This document shows, piece after piece, positions 34,216 through 42,378 of a DNA stretch of 64,000 bases. The translations under genes were made by a program, and so were the position numbers. The stretch lies in assembly GCA_030247675.1 (NCBI GenBank), contig JAOTRX010000008.1:124001-188000 (forward strand), written 5' to 3'. The notes beneath the pieces were generated by a model. It was given only the letters and a program-made list of their open reading frames with translations. It was not told where the DNA came from and did no database searches. Numbering within the stretch: position 1 is the stretch's first letter; each line of letters opens with the position of its first letter. The DNA is from Desulforhopalus sp. (GTDB taxonomy: Bacteria; Desulfobacterota; Desulfobulbia; Desulfobulbales; Desulfocapsaceae).

Positions 34216-34648
34216 ACCTGTTCCCCTCACGCTTGGCGTATATACGGTTTGCAATTATTACATCATCTCCCCTCTCCGAGAGAAATCATATCAGGCTATT
34301 CGGTTGTTGTCTAATTTTGCAAAAAAAATCCCTTTGCTACGTTTGCCATGATGAAATCAGCCCGGCTCTGGGGAATCTCCTCCCGTACATCATTGATGAT
34401 TCTCTCAATTTTCTTCACAAAATCCCAGAAAAGCCAAGAAGATCAATTGCTTTTAGATATTGGCCGCAATAAGCCAAATATACCCCATCGTTTACCAAAC
34501 AACAGGAACCTTGCATAAAGCTTGGCGGAAAGCTCCCTTGAATATCTATCAGGCGCCCAGTATAGTCGCAGCAATGCTTTACAGAGTGGCATCAGCCAGA
34601 CCGGCAGGTCTGGCAACTGGACTCGTCTACAACGTATCGTCACCGGTT
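34216..34648. other. Divergent spacer before the SBF-like transporter gene
   Basis: No gene is supported. Contains a perfect hairpin GCCAGACC-GGCA-GGTCTGGC (34595-34614), 34 bases before the chosen start of the transporter; it could be a leader structure or operator. Confidence 0.45.
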
Positions 34649-35611
34649 ATGATTGGTTTTGCGCGAAAAAATTGGTTTATGCTGGGTCTTGCCGGCGTCG
34701 CTGTACTGGCCGTCGCCGACAGCAGCGGCCTGTCCGTTGCCCCGGGGATCTGGCTGGGGGCACATCGGGGTGCGGACGCAACCATTGTCCTGATTTTTTT
34801 CCTCTCGGGTATCGCCCTCGACGCCAGGCAAATCCGCAAAGGGCTTACCGATTATCCCGGCACTCTCCTCGCCCTGGCATTGATATTCGGCATCGCCCCA
34901 GTCCTGGCCATGGCCTTTGCCCTGCTTCCCCTGGCAACGGGAATCGTCCTCGGTCTCTACCTGGTGGCGGTCATGCCTTCAACGCTCTCCAGTGGAGTGG
35001 TGATGACCGGCAGCGCCGGAGGCAACATGGCCCATGCCCTGCTGATCACCATTATAGCCAACGCCTTGGCGGTGGTGACAATACCGGTAAGCCTCGACCT
35101 CCTGGCAGGAGCCCGGGATGATATCCGGGTCGCGGCCTTTGACCAGCTGGCGATCATGCTGAAAATCGCCGGTTTTGTCCTTCTGCCGCTCCTTGGCGGA
35201 ATTGTCCTCCGTAACCATTTAAGCTGGCTCTGCCGTCCTCTCTTGCCGCATATTGGAACCGTAAACCAGATAGCTATCCTGGTCATCGTCTGGATGGCCA
35301 TGTGCTCCTGCCGGGCCGCCATCGTCGCCGAACTGGACACTCTCGGCACCGTCATCGGCGTGGTGTTTTTCTTTCACCTTATCACTATAGTGATCGCCCT
35401 GCTTGTCACAAACATCGCCGGCATGAATAAAGGCCGAAGGGAAAGCGTCGTCTTCATGGGCGGCCAGAAAACTCTAGCCTTATCAGTGGTGCTGCAGCTC
35501 TCGCTTTTCCCCGATTACGCGATTGCCTTGGTGGTCTGTGTCATTCACCATATCGTCCACCTCATTATGGATGCCTTTCTCGTCGGTTATCTGCGCGAGA
35601 AAAAGGAGTAA
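34649..35611 (+). CDS. SBF/bile acid:sodium symporter-like membrane transporter
   Basis: A 320-residue multi-pass membrane protein starting at MIGFARKNWF. About nine to ten hydrophobic helices are visible, with the family-style MPSTLSSGVVMTGSAGGN and FMGGQKTLALSV segments on the substrate/sodium path. It belongs to the SBF-like (DUF4137) branch, many of which transport small organic anions; the substrate is unknown. The open frame runs further upstream to 34460, but the ribosome site is weak for every start, so the N-terminus is uncertain. It is 8 bases upstream of the thiamine pyrophosphokinase gene. Confidence 0.85.
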   Translation: MIGFARKNWFMLGLAGVAVLAVADSSGLSVAPGIWLGAHRGADATIVLIFFLSGIALDARQIRKGLTDYPGTLLALALIFGIAPVLAMAFALLPLATGIVLGLYLVAVMPSTLSSGVVMTGSAGGNMAHALLITIIANALAVVTIPVSLDLLAGARDDIRVAAFDQLAIMLKIAGFVLLPLLGGIVLRNHLSWLCRPLLPHIGTVNQIAILVIVWMAMCSCRAAIVAELDTLGTVIGVVFFFHLITIVIALLVTNIAGMNKGRRESVVFMGGQKTLALSVVLQLSLFPDYAIALVVCVIHHIVHLIMDAFLVGYLREKKE

Positions 35612-35619
35612 CCTCGACC

Positions 35620-36291
35620 ATGCTGACTATCATCTTCGCCAACGGCGCACCGGCCGATCCGCCCAATCTGGCAGGTCTTCTTGCCACAGCCACACTTATT
35701 ATTGCCGCCGATGGCGGGTCAAATACCTGTGAACGCCTGGGCATCCTCCCCAATGTGCTCATTGGCGATCTCGACTCCACAGCAACGGCCATCGTCGAAA
35801 AATACCTGCAAAAGCAGGTAGCCATCCATCGCCACCCGCCTCGCAAGGACGCCACCGACCTGGAACTGGCCCTCGACTTCGCCCTTCTCCAGGGAGCGCG
35901 GCAGGTGGTGCTGATTGGCGGGCTTGGCGGCAGATGGGACATGAGCCTTGCCAATATCCTGCTTTGTGCGGCAGAAAAATACCACTCCATGCACATCTCC
36001 GTGGCGGAAACGGACTGCACCATGCATCTTCTTCACCCCGGCAAGCCATTCACCCTGCGCGGCCTTCCCGGCGAGAGGGTTTCACTACTACCCCTGCAGG
36101 GCGGCATCACCGGCCTGACTCTCCAAGGCTTTGACTATCCGCTGCAGGCAGCAAGTCTTTCCTTCGGGACGACGTGGGGGGTCAGCAATGTGCTGCATCA
36201 TCAGGAGGCAACAATAGAATTTACCGGCGGGTTACTCCTCTGCGTCCATCTGTTCGCCACATCTGAAAAAGCAGAAGTTTCTGCCAGTTGA
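35620..36291 (+). CDS. Thiamine pyrophosphokinase
   Basis: A 223-residue TPK: transfers pyrophosphate from ATP to thiamine. The motifs are IIAADGGSNTCERLG, the ATP/Mg motif IGDLDS and PPRKDATDLELALDFAL, then GGLGGRWDMSLANILL, all in the right order. The C-terminal part (TWGVSNV) binds thiamine in known structures. It overlaps no neighbour but follows the SBF-like transporter gene by 8 bases; this pairing hints that the transporter may carry thiamine or a precursor, which is inference only. Usually called thiN or tnr3; no symbol assigned. Confidence 0.92.
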   Translation: MLTIIFANGAPADPPNLAGLLATATLIIAADGGSNTCERLGILPNVLIGDLDSTATAIVEKYLQKQVAIHRHPPRKDATDLELALDFALLQGARQVVLIGGLGGRWDMSLANILLCAAEKYHSMHISVAETDCTMHLLHPGKPFTLRGLPGERVSLLPLQGGITGLTLQGFDYPLQAASLSFGTTWGVSNVLHHQEATIEFTGGLLLCVHLFATSEKAEVSAS

Positions 36292-36345
36292 CGGTCTTTG
36301 CTGTTGGGCAAGACCTCGCAAAACAAGCATGTGCGAGAGGACGGA

Positions 36346-39252
36346 TTAAGAGCTAAGGACTTTTCGAAGAAGCGCGGCAATGTTTTGTCTGGTCATGGGT
36401 TTGTGGGCAAAGCCCCTGATACCGATGGCCCTGGCCCTCTCTTCGGTGATCTGCGTGCTGTAGCCAGTGCACAAAATTATCGGCAGATCGGGACGGATCT
36501 CCAGCATACTGCGGGCAAGATCGCTGCCCTGCAAGCCGGGCATGGTCTGGTCGGTAATCACCACGTCAAAGGCTGCCGGCTGGTCCCGGAAGATGGCCAG
36601 TGCCTTGAGACTATCGGTCATAACAGTGACCTGATAGCCAAGCCGGGAAAGCATCACCTTGCCCATATCGGCCAACATCTCCTCATCGTCAATAAGAAGA
36701 ATCCTCTCGCTGCCTCGAACGATTTCATCGACAGCACTGTCGTCCGCCAGGACGACACCTGTATCAACTGGAAGATACACATTAAATATCGCCCCATTAC
36801 CCATCTGACTGTCACACGACACCCACCCGCCATAATTTTTCGCGATACCGTGCACCATGGCGAGCCCCAAACCAGTGCCCTTCCCCACCTCCTTTGTGGT
36901 GAAATAGGGATCAAAGATCTTGTCCTTGATTTCCGGTGATATTCCCGGACCGGTGTCGCGGACGGAAAGCCTGACATACTGCCCCGGCTGGGCATGGCTT
37001 TCGCTCGCCGTTTGTTCACCGCTCACTGTTTCCGTCGCAAGCGAAACATGGAGGACACCGCCGGTGCCTTCCATGGCGTGAAAGGCGTTGGTACAGAGAT
37101 TCATCACTATCTGATGGATTTGAGTGGGATCAGCAACAATCGGTCCGGCCTCCGTGTCAATATCCTGGTGAATTTCGATGGACGCCGGCAATGAGGAACG
37201 GAGCATCTTGATCGATTCACCGATGATCAAGGCCGGCCGCAACAGGATTTTTTTGAACTCAGCTTGACGGCTGAAGGCCAGGATCTGCTGGACCAGGCCC
37301 TTTGCCCGGTTGCTGGCGGTGAGTACCTGTTTGATATCGTCGCCGGCCATCGATCCCGGCGGGCAGTCTTCCTGGGCCATCTCCGCATAACCGATGATAG
37401 CCCCAAGGATATTGTTGAAATCGTGGGCAATACCACCGGCCAGGGTGCCGATGGCCTCCATTTTTTGTGCCTGCTGGAGCTGAATCTGCAGATTCCTTCG
37501 CTCGTCTTCCGCCTGTTTCCGTTCGGTGATGTCCCGCGCCACCGCATACAACAGCGATCGCCCAGCCATCGGCGTGGCATTCCATTCGAGCCACTTATAC
37601 AAACCCTCTGTGGTGCGATAGCGGTTAATAAAATTGATAGTAGTATTCCCGCCTATTTGCCTGGCAACCTCCAGCCGGGTTGGTTCAACATCATCGGGGT
37701 GGATGAAATTCTCAAAGGGTTCGCTGAGCAACTCCTCCTCGGTGAAACCAAGAGTGACCTTCCAGGCCTTGTTGATTTTCATGAGATAGCCACTCGTTGA
37801 AGCGATACATACCAGGTCGGGAACGAGATCAAATAAGCGTTCCAGCTCCTCTTGGGCGATCTTCAGCTTCTCATCGGCCTGCCGCCGTTCGGTGATATTT
37901 TGAAGCACTCCTATCACCCTCCGGGGCTTGCCATCATCATCCCTCGCCAATTCGGCCTTGGAGATAACCGTACGCCGTTCGCCGGTATTCCTGGCGATGA
38001 TATCAAATTCGATCTCATAGGGTATGCCCCTTTCCACAAGCTCCCGCCAAACCACATGATTTCGAACCTTCTCTGGAACACAACCGGCAATCTCCGCCAA
38101 AGAAAGGGAGGCCGTATCGGCAGCGAAGCCAAAAATTCTTTTGGCCTCCGTTGAGGCAGTGATCTGCTCCGTTTGCAGGTCGTATTCCCAACTACCGACC
38201 TTGCCTATTTCCTGGGCCTTGGCATATTTTTCATTGGCTTGTGATAGCTGATTTTCAATCTCCTTGCGATGCCTGATTTCCCCATAGAGCTTGCGTGTCT
38301 TCCTGGCAACCAGACGTCTGAGATACCACACCCCGAGAAGAGAAAGGACGAGTAACAGCGGGATGGCGATAAAGAGCGCCTGTTTAATGGTTTCACGAAA
38401 AGGAATTTTCGGTCTTGGCAAAATCGGCGCAAACCACTTTTCATAGAGGGCATTGTAGGTACCGTTCAAATAAATAACGGAAAGTCCTTCATTAAGAAGT
38501 GACAGCAGCTGCTGTTCGCCCTCCGGCACCGCGAAACAGAACTTTTGCTCAAAGCCACGAAGCTGCAGGGCCGCCGGTTTGAGCGATCCAATGGTGTTTT
38601 CATTGACCGTTCGCACGTTGGTGATCCGCAATTTTTTCAGCAGCTGCAGGCCAACAATGTGTTGAACAAGTACTGCATCGTGTTTTCCGGAAGACAGCAG
38701 TTTGAACGCCTCTTCATAGGATCCGGTCGGTACAATCGTATTGGACAGCTTTTCCCGGACAACATACTCATGTGCTGTGTCCCCCTGCATGACCAGGACT
38801 TCCTTGTCCATCAAGTCGGCAAGGCTATTGATGCGGGAGTCTTCCTTCCTGACAAATATCGCTCCGCTCATTCGCAGATACGGGGCAGTAAAATCGTAGA
38901 TCTTGTCACGTTCCACTGAATAGGACATGAGCGGCAGAACATCAATTTTTCGCAGGACCAGGTCCTGCTTCAGTTCATGCCAGGGACCAACTTTAAAGGT
39001 AACCGAACAACCGCTCGCCTCAACCACAGCCCTAAGGAGTTCCACCGAAAACCCCGAGGCGGTTCCATCCGCCTGAACTATGGCAAAAGGAGGATAATCG
39101 AGCTCACTGGCCGATTTCAGGATTTTTATCTGCGGCGGAGGTGTGGCCTGGGCAGGCATGCCCTGCAGCCAGGACACGACAAGAACAACAGCAAAAACAC
39201 TCAAAACAGTTGATATCTTATTAAAATATTGTGATATCCGGGTATTTTTCAT
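36346..39252 (-). CDS. Hybrid sensor histidine kinase with periplasmic SBP domain
   Basis: A 968-residue membrane protein. A signal peptide/first helix (residues 1-37) leads to a periplasmic amino-acid-binding-type domain (SBP_bac_3, about 45-270; DYPPFAIVQADGTASGFSVE), a membrane helix (about 287-313), two PAS domains (about 340-455 and 465-580), HisKA with H near 607 (GGIAHDFNN), HATPase (DTGPGI, GTGLGLAMVHGI) and a receiver (about 845-965; LLIDDEE, VITDQTMPG). This suggests sensing of a small molecule outside the cytoplasm. No output domain. The ligand cannot be read from the sequence. Confidence 0.94.
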   Translation of the reverse strand: MKNTRISQYFNKISTVLSVFAVVLVVSWLQGMPAQATPPPQIKILKSASELDYPPFAIVQADGTASGFSVELLRAVVEASGCSVTFKVGPWHELKQDLVLRKIDVLPLMSYSVERDKIYDFTAPYLRMSGAIFVRKEDSRINSLADLMDKEVLVMQGDTAHEYVVREKLSNTIVPTGSYEEAFKLLSSGKHDAVLVQHIVGLQLLKKLRITNVRTVNENTIGSLKPAALQLRGFEQKFCFAVPEGEQQLLSLLNEGLSVIYLNGTYNALYEKWFAPILPRPKIPFRETIKQALFIAIPLLLVLSLLGVWYLRRLVARKTRKLYGEIRHRKEIENQLSQANEKYAKAQEIGKVGSWEYDLQTEQITASTEAKRIFGFAADTASLSLAEIAGCVPEKVRNHVVWRELVERGIPYEIEFDIIARNTGERRTVISKAELARDDDGKPRRVIGVLQNITERRQADEKLKIAQEELERLFDLVPDLVCIASTSGYLMKINKAWKVTLGFTEEELLSEPFENFIHPDDVEPTRLEVARQIGGNTTINFINRYRTTEGLYKWLEWNATPMAGRSLLYAVARDITERKQAEDERRNLQIQLQQAQKMEAIGTLAGGIAHDFNNILGAIIGYAEMAQEDCPPGSMAGDDIKQVLTASNRAKGLVQQILAFSRQAEFKKILLRPALIIGESIKMLRSSLPASIEIHQDIDTEAGPIVADPTQIHQIVMNLCTNAFHAMEGTGGVLHVSLATETVSGEQTASESHAQPGQYVRLSVRDTGPGISPEIKDKIFDPYFTTKEVGKGTGLGLAMVHGIAKNYGGWVSCDSQMGNGAIFNVYLPVDTGVVLADDSAVDEIVRGSERILLIDDEEMLADMGKVMLSRLGYQVTVMTDSLKALAIFRDQPAAFDVVITDQTMPGLQGSDLARSMLEIRPDLPIILCTGYSTQITEERARAIGIRGFAHKPMTRQNIAALLRKVLSS

Positions 39253-39484
39253 GTATCTGCCTTAGCGGGTTCGAGACGAGCGATTGATGCTCTTATTGTA
39301 CTTAAAGGCCAAGGTATTTGCAAAGCCACTCAGGACTATTTCCATTGTCGGGACAATCCGAGAAAACGAGACCTGTTCGACAAACCATACGAAATAGGGT
39401 AATACTGGCCGGAAATATTACTCCCCGGCCCAAAAGGGGAGAAGTACCTTTACCACAATTCATGCACAAGGAGATACATTATTT

Positions 39485-39835
39485 ATGAAAACAGTACTTT
39501 ATACACTTCTCGTCTTTTTTCATCTGGCCGGTTTTGCGGCAGCGAGCGACTACAAATTCACCTTGATCAATAAAACCGGTTTCGAGATTATTGACCTGTA
39601 TGTCAGTCCCGCCTCGCAGAACGAGTGGGGCGACGAGATACTGACGGTTGACACCATCCCCAATAAAGAAAAGATGAATGTCCACGTATCGCGCAAGGAA
39701 AAGGCTGAAAACTGGGATATTCTGGTCAACAATGAGAACGGGGCGACGTTCACCTATCCCAGCCTGAAGCTGGCTGAGGTATCAACCCTTATTCTGACCA
39801 TTAAAGCCGGCCAGCTCATGGCTATTTATAATTAG
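39485..39835 (+). CDS. Small secreted protein of unknown function
   Basis: A 116-residue protein with a clear signal peptide (MKTVLYTLLVFFHLAGFAAA, then S-DYKF, likely cleaved near 20-22). The mature part begins YKFTLINKTGFEIIDLYVSP, then ASQNEWGDEIL, a pattern I have seen in small exported proteins of Gram-negative bacteria (N-K-T-G plus S-P-x-x-x-x-W-G-D). An AAGGAGATAC site lies upstream. It is divergent from the SBP kinase across a 232-base spacer, which also has the 21-base shared element. Function unknown. Confidence 0.75.
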   Translation: MKTVLYTLLVFFHLAGFAAASDYKFTLINKTGFEIIDLYVSPASQNEWGDEILTVDTIPNKEKMNVHVSRKEKAENWDILVNNENGATFTYPSLKLAEVSTLILTIKAGQLMAIYN

Positions 39836-39845
39836 AGGAAATACA

Positions 39846-39876
39846 TCAAAGACCTGAACACAGTTCGGGTCTTTGA
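39846..39876 (+). terminator. Hairpin after the secreted-protein gene
   Basis: TCAAAGACCTGAAC / GTTCGGGTCTTTGA with a 3-base loop and one G-U pair, starting 11 bases after the stop codon at 39835. There is no long T-run, so termination is likely but not certain. Confidence 0.6.
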
Positions 39877-39892
39877 TTACGATTCGTTGTCT

Positions 39893-39919
39893 AAGGGATT
39901 TGCCCTGGCAAATCCCTTA
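39893..39919 (-). terminator. Hairpin overlapping the end of the metal-hydrolase gene
   Basis: AAGGGATTTGCC ... GGCAAATCCCTT, a perfect 12-bp inverted repeat with a very short loop that overlaps the minus-strand stop codon (39917-39919). It may serve as a weak terminator for that gene. Confidence 0.45.
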
Positions 39920-40723
39920 CTTAGCCAGGCGCAGGCCAACCTGGGTACGCAAAAACTGCCAGGCCCCCTGCCTGTGACCAAAGGGAGTGATAGGCTGAGT
40001 GCTCTCACTCAAGAGATTTTTCAGGTCGGCCACCGGCTTGTCATCGGAGCAGCCGCCGGCCACCATAGCACCATAGCTGCCAACCCGCTTCTCTTCTCCC
40101 GGCAGCGGCAAGGGATCACTCCCCGGCAACAATCGAATGCCCCGGCTGGCCGCCAAATCAAAGGGGGCCGGCCGCGGCCAAATTTTCGGCCTCCCGCCGT
40201 TGTCGCCGACAAAAAGCGAAGCGGCTGAGGCATTCTGGAGAAAATCGCTGACGATCCCCCCCCGTTTTCCCAGCCATTTTCCGGCCCCCCAGGGCAACAC
40301 CGCCAAGCCGCCAGCATCCCGCACCTCGTTTACGGTATCAACCAGAGCTTTGCCGTCGCCTATCTTGGCAGTGGTGGCGAGAGCCAGAACCTCCAGCCGT
40401 TCTTTGGCCACCAGTTGCCTCCCAGCAACCACAAACAAACGAACCCCAGGCCATGCTGCATGGCGCAGCAGCAGCGACTCCGGCTCGGCGGTTGCCTCTA
40501 CTGTCCAGGCAGAAGGCAGAAGCGCCGTCCGCTGCCCGGCCTCCTCACGGAGTACGGTGAAGAAGTCAAGAAACTTCGCCTCGGTGAGCAGCAGAAAGTA
40601 GGTACCGGCCGTCTGCTGTGCCGAATCCAGCCGCTGCTTATCGAAATTGGTCAATGCCGCGAAAAAAAACCGGTCGAGATCAAACCTCGCCTGAATATGC
40701 ACATGTGCATCAAAAAATATCAT
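39917..40723 (-). CDS. Putative metal-dependent hydrolase (PHP/amidohydrolase-like), role unknown
   Basis: A 268-residue cytoplasmic protein opening with MIFFDAHVHIQARFD, the D-A-H-V-H motif of PHP and amidohydrolase enzymes. Other conserved-looking points are LAVLPWGAGKWLGKRG near the middle and FVGDNGGRPKIWP further on. The later metal ligands of PHP enzymes are not obvious, so activity is uncertain. Convergent with the secreted-protein gene and divergent from the 41-49 kb cluster. It may belong functionally to that cluster, as it lies next to it. Confidence 0.6.
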   Translation of the reverse strand: MIFFDAHVHIQARFDLDRFFFAALTNFDKQRLDSAQQTAGTYFLLLTEAKFLDFFTVLREEAGQRTALLPSAWTVEATAEPESLLLRHAAWPGVRLFVVAGRQLVAKERLEVLALATTAKIGDGKALVDTVNEVRDAGGLAVLPWGAGKWLGKRGGIVSDFLQNASAASLFVGDNGGRPKIWPRPAPFDLAASRGIRLLPGSDPLPLPGEEKRVGSYGAMVAGGCSDDKPVADLKNLLSESTQPITPFGHRQGAWQFLRTQVGLRLAK

Positions 40724-41142
40724 CTACCACCTCTTTTTTAGGGAAATTATTTCTTGCTTTGGCAATAACAATCTCCATGACACTAATCTCGCCTATTAGT
40801 CGAGATTAGTAAAAATTTTTGTACTTCATGAAAGCAACTCCCTTGCGCTTATCGGGTCTCGGATGTATCTTGGCCAAATAGGTCATACGATATGAGTTGC
40901 AATAGATACGCCCAACATTTCTCAGATGCAAGTATTTTATATTATCGATCTCTCCCCCTGCCCTCCGGGCAACAATATCGCCTGCAGCCGTTGGCCGCTG
41001 TTACGAGCCCTCGCGATATCAAGCAAGGTCTCTGCAGAGGTCTGCCGCTTTGGATCTGCGATATTTCAGGAAGCAGGTTTGAGCGAGTCTTCCCAGAGGT
41101 TTTTCAGGCAGTTAACATGCACATTTCTATGAGAACAGCAAG
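40724..41142. other. Spacer upstream of the glycan/amide cluster
   Basis: No firm gene. Contains a perfect 10-bp inverted repeat ACTAATCTCG / CGAGATTAGT (40782-40791 and 40801-40810; loop 9) followed by an A5T5 tract. This could be an operator or a terminator. The frames at 40892-41146 have no family similarity. Confidence 0.5.
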
Positions 41143-42330
41143 ATGAAGGTTCTGGTCATTGCCCCCCAACCCTTTTTTACCCCAAGAGGAACGCCATTCA
41201 GCGTTTACTACCGATCACTTGTCACCGCCCAGCTGGGTCACTCCATCGACCTGCTGACCTATGGACAAGGCAAGGATGTGGCAATCCCCGGCCTAAAACT
41301 GGTTCGTATCCCTGGATTTGCAAAATTCGGCGGTATCAAGGTAGGCCCGTCGATCTTCAAGCTCTTTCTTGATTGTTTCATCGTCTGCTACACCATAGGA
41401 ATGCTGCTGACCGAAAAGTATGATGTGGTCCACGCCCATGAAGAGGCGGTGTTCTTCTGCCGGTTTCTCAAGCCGATATTCGGCTACAAGCTGGTGTACG
41501 ATATGCACTCCAGTCTGCCCCAGCAGTTGAGCAACTTTGAGTTTACCAAATCGAAACTGCTGGTCGGCATCTTTAAATGGCTGGAGGATTCCTGCCTGAA
41601 AAAGGCCGACGGGGTCATCACCATCTGTCCTGATCTGGCTGACTACGTCAATAAACTCCTCAACAATCCGAGTAAACACTTTCTCATCGAAAATTCCATC
41701 TTCGAACCGATCCAGCTGGCCGATACAACCGCTGAACCTGATCAGAAGACAATAAAAGACGGTGTACAGCTGCCGGCAGATGGCAAATACATCGTCTATG
41801 CCGGGACCCTTGAACCCTATCAGGGCATTGATATCCTGGTGCCCGCTTTTCGGCTCTTTGCCGAAAAATTTCCAGGCTACAAGCTGGTAGTCGTTGGCGG
41901 CAACCCGCAGCAGGTCAAGAAATATACTGACCTGGCGGACGAGAACGGCATAAGCGACAACTGCCTGTTTACCGGCCAGGTCAGTCAGGCCTCAGCGAAA
42001 TATTACAGCTCCCAGGCAACGATCCTCGTCTCCCCGAGAAAGCATGGCACCAACACCCCGCTGAAGATCTACGAGCAGATTGCCAGCGGCATTCCTCTGG
42101 TGGCCACCCGCATCTATTCCCACACCCAGGTGCTCGATGACAGTGTGGCCTTCCTGGTTGAACCGACCCCGGAAGCGATGGCCGAGGGTCTCGCCCTGGC
42201 AACTGGACAAACCGGCAAGGACAAGGCAGTCCAGGCCCAGCGCCTGTACAACGAAAAATACGCTAAAACCATCTATCTCGACAAGATGGCCAGGCTGTTT
42301 GCCCACATTGAAAACCATCCACGGGTCTGA
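41143..42330 (+). CDS. Glycosyltransferase family 4
   Basis: A 395-residue retaining GT-B glycosyltransferase. It opens with MKVLVIAPQPFFTPRGTPFS, the donor/acceptor loop of a GT4 subgroup, and has the C-terminal sugar-nucleotide region with YAGTLEPYQGIDILVPAF near 225-242, FTGQVSQASAKYYSS and the E-x7-E-like block SPRKHGTNTPLKIYEQIASG (near 290-310). It likely adds a sugar to a lipid or growing glycan at the membrane face. It is the first gene of a plus-strand cluster; the asparagine-synthase gene starts 48 bases later. Confidence 0.92.
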   Translation: MKVLVIAPQPFFTPRGTPFSVYYRSLVTAQLGHSIDLLTYGQGKDVAIPGLKLVRIPGFAKFGGIKVGPSIFKLFLDCFIVCYTIGMLLTEKYDVVHAHEEAVFFCRFLKPIFGYKLVYDMHSSLPQQLSNFEFTKSKLLVGIFKWLEDSCLKKADGVITICPDLADYVNKLLNNPSKHFLIENSIFEPIQLADTTAEPDQKTIKDGVQLPADGKYIVYAGTLEPYQGIDILVPAFRLFAEKFPGYKLVVVGGNPQQVKKYTDLADENGISDNCLFTGQVSQASAKYYSSQATILVSPRKHGTNTPLKIYEQIASGIPLVATRIYSHTQVLDDSVAFLVEPTPEAMAEGLALATGQTGKDKAVQAQRLYNEKYAKTIYLDKMARLFAHIENHPRV

Positions 42331-42378
42331 AGGTGGTAAACGGGACCTTCAGCAACACCAATTAAAGACTTTGACAAA

